Below are positions 5,581 through 8,120 of a stretch of 8,120 nt of DNA, in pieces. The number at the start of each line of letters is the position of its first letter. Position 1 is the stretch's first letter. This DNA comes from Paracoccaceae bacterium. Lineage in GTDB: Bacteria; Pseudomonadota; Alphaproteobacteria; Rhodobacterales; Rhodobacteraceae. Both the position numbers and the translations under genes were made by a program. The notes beneath the pieces were generated by a model, which was not told the origin of the DNA, did not search any database, and saw nothing but the letters and a program-made list of their open reading frames with translations. Location of the stretch: positions 8,510-16,629 of the forward strand of contig DOHJ01000171.1 of assembly GCA_003535335.1 (NCBI GenBank), in the 5' to 3' direction.

Positions 5581-7010
5581 CGATTTTGTGGACATCTGCG
5601 GATGCGCTCGCAGCCACCGGTGGCAAGACGACAGCAGACTGGCAGGCAAGCGGCGTTTCAATCGACACACGATCAATTGAAACGGGTGATTTATTTGTTG
5701 CGCTGACGGATGTTCGCGATGGCCATGATTTCGTGGCGCAAGCCTTGGCCAACGGGGCGGCAGCCGCGCTGGTTTCGCGAATTCCCGATGACGTTCCAGC
5801 CGGCGCACCTCTGCTTTTGGTTGATGATGTTCTGGAGGCGCTTGGGGCCATGGCCGTCTTTGCCCGCGCCAGAACCACGGCCAAAGTGGTTGGCGTGACC
5901 GGTTCGGTTGGCAAAACCTCGACCAAGGAAATGTTGCGCACGGTGCTGACGCGTCAAGGACAGGTGTTTGCGGCCGAGAAAAGTTTTAACAACCACTGGG
6001 GCGTGCCGTTGACGCTGGCCCGAATGCCTGCGGATGCGGATTTTGCGGTGATTGAAATCGGCATGAACCACCCCGGAGAAATTGCGCCTCTGGCCAAACT
6101 GGCCCGCCCGCATGTGGCGATGATTACCACGGTTGCAGCCGCCCACATGCAGGCATTTGACGGGATCCAGGGCATTGCCGCTGAAAAGGCCTCGATTTTT
6201 CAAGGGCTTGTGCCTGATGGATTTGCCGTGATCAACGGTGACATCGAAACCCGCGCGATTTTAATTGACGCGGCCAAACGGGCAGGGGCCAAATACAGCA
6301 CCTTTGGGGCGGGTCCGCAAAACACCGACCGTTTGCTGGATGTGCAGCTCAGCCAGAACACCACAGTTGCCAGCGCCAGCCTTGATGGGCTGCCGGCAAT
6401 GTTTAAAATCGCCAGCCTGGGGCAGCATTTTGCCATGAACGGGCTGGGTGTTTTGGCGGTGGTGCGTGCGCTCGGGGCCGATACGGGTTTGGCGGCAAAT
6501 GATTTGGGGTTGTGGCAACCACCGGCGGGGCGCGGCAGCCATGAAATAATCGGGCTGGATCTGGCCGAGCATGACCAGAGCGTAACGCTGATTGATGACG
6601 CTTATAACGCCAATCCGGCCTCGCTTGATGCGGCGCTGAATGTGCTAAAGGCCAGCACCCCCACCGATGGTCTGGGCCGTCTTGAACAGGGGCGGCGCAT
6701 TGCCATTTTGGGCGATATGCTGGAATTGGGCGATGACGAGCTGCAACAACACGCGAAATTTGCCAGCCATCCGGCGATTGAAATGATTGACGTGATCCAC
6801 TGTTGCGGGCCACGTATGCAGGCGCTTTGGCAGGCGTTGCCGCAGCATAAACGTGGTGAATGGGTGGAAAAAGCCGCCGAACTGGCCACAATATCGCATA
6901 GATTGCTGGACGCGGGCGATGTGATCTTGGTAAAGGGGTCGCTAGGATCAAAGGTTGGCGTGGTTGTTGATGCAATCCGCAAACTGGGCCACGCGGGCAA
7001 TAACGAATAA
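5577..7010 (+). CDS. murF: UDP-MurNAc-tripeptide:D-alanyl-D-alanine ligase MurF
   Basis: MurF adds D-Ala-D-Ala to the UDP-MurNAc-tripeptide in the cytoplasm, completing the pentapeptide precursor. The 477 residues show a substrate domain (VSIDTRSIETGDLFVAL, 27-43), the ATPase P-loop GSVGKTSTK (109-117), KSFNNHWGVP (135-144), IEIGMNHPGEI (159-169), the ADP-contacting DDAYNANP (340-347), LGDMLELG (378-385) and LVKGSLGSK (451-459). All are expected MurF blocks. The start is GTG within the murE stop (GTGA), backed by GAGGGG (5563-5568) 8 nt upstream. The first residues (ILWTSADALAATGG) match the usual MurF N-terminus, so a later start is unlikely. It is followed by mraY after 18 nt. Confidence 0.97.
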   Translation: MTILWTSADALAATGGKTTADWQASGVSIDTRSIETGDLFVALTDVRDGHDFVAQALANGAAAALVSRIPDDVPAGAPLLLVDDVLEALGAMAVFARARTTAKVVGVTGSVGKTSTKEMLRTVLTRQGQVFAAEKSFNNHWGVPLTLARMPADADFAVIEIGMNHPGEIAPLAKLARPHVAMITTVAAAHMQAFDGIQGIAAEKASIFQGLVPDGFAVINGDIETRAILIDAAKRAGAKYSTFGAGPQNTDRLLDVQLSQNTTVASASLDGLPAMFKIASLGQHFAMNGLGVLAVVRALGADTGLAANDLGLWQPPAGRGSHEIIGLDLAEHDQSVTLIDDAYNANPASLDAALNVLKASTPTDGLGRLEQGRRIAILGDMLELGDDELQQHAKFASHPAIEMIDVIHCCGPRMQALWQALPQHKRGEWVEKAAELATISHRLLDAGDVILVKGSLGSKVGVVVDAIRKLGHAGNNE

Positions 7011-7028
7011 ATTAAAGGGTAATAGTAA

Positions 7029-8120
7029 ATGCTGTTTTGGTTAACCGAGCTTTCGGACGGGGGGGATGTGTTTAACCTGTTCCGCTATATCACTGTGCGC
7101 TCGGGTGGTGCGTTTTTCACCGCCCTTGTGTTTGGATTTTTATTCGGCAGGCCACTGATCAATCTGTTAAGGCGCAAACAGTCAAACGGCCAGCCCATTC
7201 GCGAAGATGGCCCGCAAAGCCACATTCTGGAAAAAGCCGGCACACCAACCATGGGCGGGGTGCTGATTTTGGGCGCGCTGACCTTTTCAACCCTGCTCTG
7301 GGCGCGGCTGGATAACCCGTATATCTGGTTGGTGATGTTTGTCACGCTGGGTTTTGGCGCGATCGGATTTGCCGATGATTACGCCAAGGTTAGCCAAAAT
7401 AACACCAAAGGCGTGTCCGGCAAAATCCGTCTGCTGCTGGGCGTGCTGATTTCGATAATTGCGGCCTATTGGGCGGCACAATATCACCCTGAAGATCTGG
7501 CCTATAATCTGGCAATGCCGATTTTCAAGGATACGCTGATCAACCTTGGTTATTTCTTTATTCCGTTTGTGGTGATCGTCATTGTCGGTTCGGCCAATGC
7601 GGTGAACCTGACCGATGGTCTGGACGGGCTGGCGATTATGCCGGTGATGATTGCGGCCGGCACCTTGGGCGTGATTGCCTATGCGGTTGGCCGGGTGGAT
7701 TTTACGCAATATCTGGATGTGCATTACGTGCCTGATACCGGCGAGCTGTTCATTTTTACTTCGGCGCTGATTGGCGGAGGTTTGGGGTTTTTGTGGTATA
7801 ACGCCCCGCCGGCGGCCGTGTTTATGGGCGATACCGGATCATTGGCCTTGGGCGGTGCGCTGGGCGCAATCGCGGTTGCCACCAAACACGAGATCGTCTG
7901 GGCCATCATCGGCGGTTTGTTCGTGTTCGAGGCTTTGTCGGTGATCATTCAGGTGCTTTATTACAAACGCACCCAGAAACGGGTGTTCCTGATGGCGCCT
8001 ATTCACCACCATTATGAAAAAAAGGGCTGGTCCGAGCCACAGATCGTCTTCCGTTTCTGGTTAATTCCGCTGATACTGGGGCTGATCGGGCTGGCAACGC
8101 TGAGTTCGGAAGACAACCCT
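7029..8120 (+). CDS. mraY: Phospho-MurNAc-pentapeptide transferase MraY (3' end beyond window)
   Basis: MraY is a multi-pass inner-membrane enzyme. It transfers phospho-MurNAc-pentapeptide from UDP to undecaprenyl phosphate, making lipid I. The frame stays open for 364 codons to the window edge with no stop, so the gene is cut off, probably by only a few residues since the family is about 360 long. Visible signatures are [10 protein letters not shown] (56-65), KAGTPTMGG (69-77), the catalytic aspartates D116-D117 in GFADDYAK, the block [13 protein letters not shown] (190-202), D268 in [12 protein letters not shown] (265-276) and the HHH triad (326-328) in [12 protein letters not shown]. Many hydrophobic stretches fit about ten membrane helices. 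AAAGGG (7014-7019) lies 9 nt before the ATG. A G7 run (7059-7065) lies in codons 11-13. The open C-terminus ([10 protein letters not shown]) differs from the short basic LKVR-type end of E. coli MraY. Confidence 0.96.
   Translation, partial: MLFWLTELSDGGDVFNLFRYITVRSGGAFFTALVFGFLFGRPLINLLRRKQSNGQPIREDGPQSHILEKAGTPTMGGVLILGALTFSTLLWARLDNPYIWLVMFVTLGFGAIGFADDYAKVSQNNTKGVSGKIRLLLGVLISIIAAYWAAQYHPEDLAYNLAMPIFKDTLINLGYFFIPFVVIVIVGSANAVNLTDGLDGLAIMPVMIAAGTLGVIAYAVGRVDFTQYLDVHYVPDTGELFIFTSALIGGGLGFLWYNAPPAAVFMGDTGSLALGGALGAIAVATKHEIVWAIIGGLFVFEALSVIIQVLYYKRTQKRVFLMAPIHHHYEKKGWSEPQIVFRFWLIPLILGLIGLATLSSEDNP

Noticed and set aside
4552..5808. 418-codon open frame on the minus strand opposite murE and the start of murF
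   Set aside because: Its translation is rich in H, R, Q and P with no recognisable domain, and it lies fully antisense to a clear MurE with all motifs intact. It is best explained as a by-product of codon usage on the coding strand.
6403..6975. 190-codon minus-strand frame opposite murF
   Set aside because: Low-complexity H/P/R/A-rich translation typical of an antisense shadow; MurF motifs are intact on the other strand.

Overview
The window holds the start of the division and cell wall (dcw) cluster of an alphaproteobacterium, most likely a member of the Rhodobacteraceae (roseobacter-like). All genes lie on the + strand in the order mraZ, rsmH (mraW), ftsL, ftsI, murE, murF, mraY. The family assignment rests on the general look of FtsI (long charged cytoplasmic N-terminus, YELGSVFK active-site motif), on the MraY N-terminus ([15 protein letters not shown]) and on the leader architecture. 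It is a judgement from memory of these proteins, not a database result. By eye, base composition is moderate GC in the genes and AT-rich in the first ~250 bases.

Bases 1-424 contain no credible protein gene. They hold an AT-rich stretch, a candidate promoter (-35 TTGACT at 113-118) with a 10-bp-spaced repeat in its spacer that resembles an MraZ binding site, and a long structured leader. The leader ends in a strong Rho-independent terminator (328-377), about 50 bases before mraZ. This matches UpsM, the abundant small RNA of Rhodobacter sphaeroides made by premature termination in the mraZ 5' leader. The dcw genes would then be expressed by read-through of that terminator.

Bases 425-8120 are packed with genes. 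Gaps are 3 nt (mraZ/rsmH), 23 nt (ftsI/murE) and 18 nt (murF/mraY). Overlaps are 8 nt (rsmH/ftsL), 4 nt ATGA (ftsL/ftsI) and 4 nt GTGA (murE/murF). This supports a single translationally coupled operon. MraZ is the likely autoregulator and RsmH methylates 16S rRNA. FtsL and FtsI belong to the septal peptidoglycan synthase complex. MurE and MurF finish the UDP-MurNAc-pentapeptide, and MraY transfers it to undecaprenyl phosphate to give lipid I. The MurE DNPR motif predicts meso-diaminopimelate peptidoglycan. mraY runs off the right edge without a stop; murD, ftsW and murG would be expected next.

I see no mobile element, CRISPR array, tRNA, rRNA or foreign gene block. The coding part is a conventional, intact dcw cluster. 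The least routine part is the leader: its UpsM-like RNA, its possible alternative folds, its G/C-tract complementarity to murE and mraY, and the MraZ-box-like repeat.
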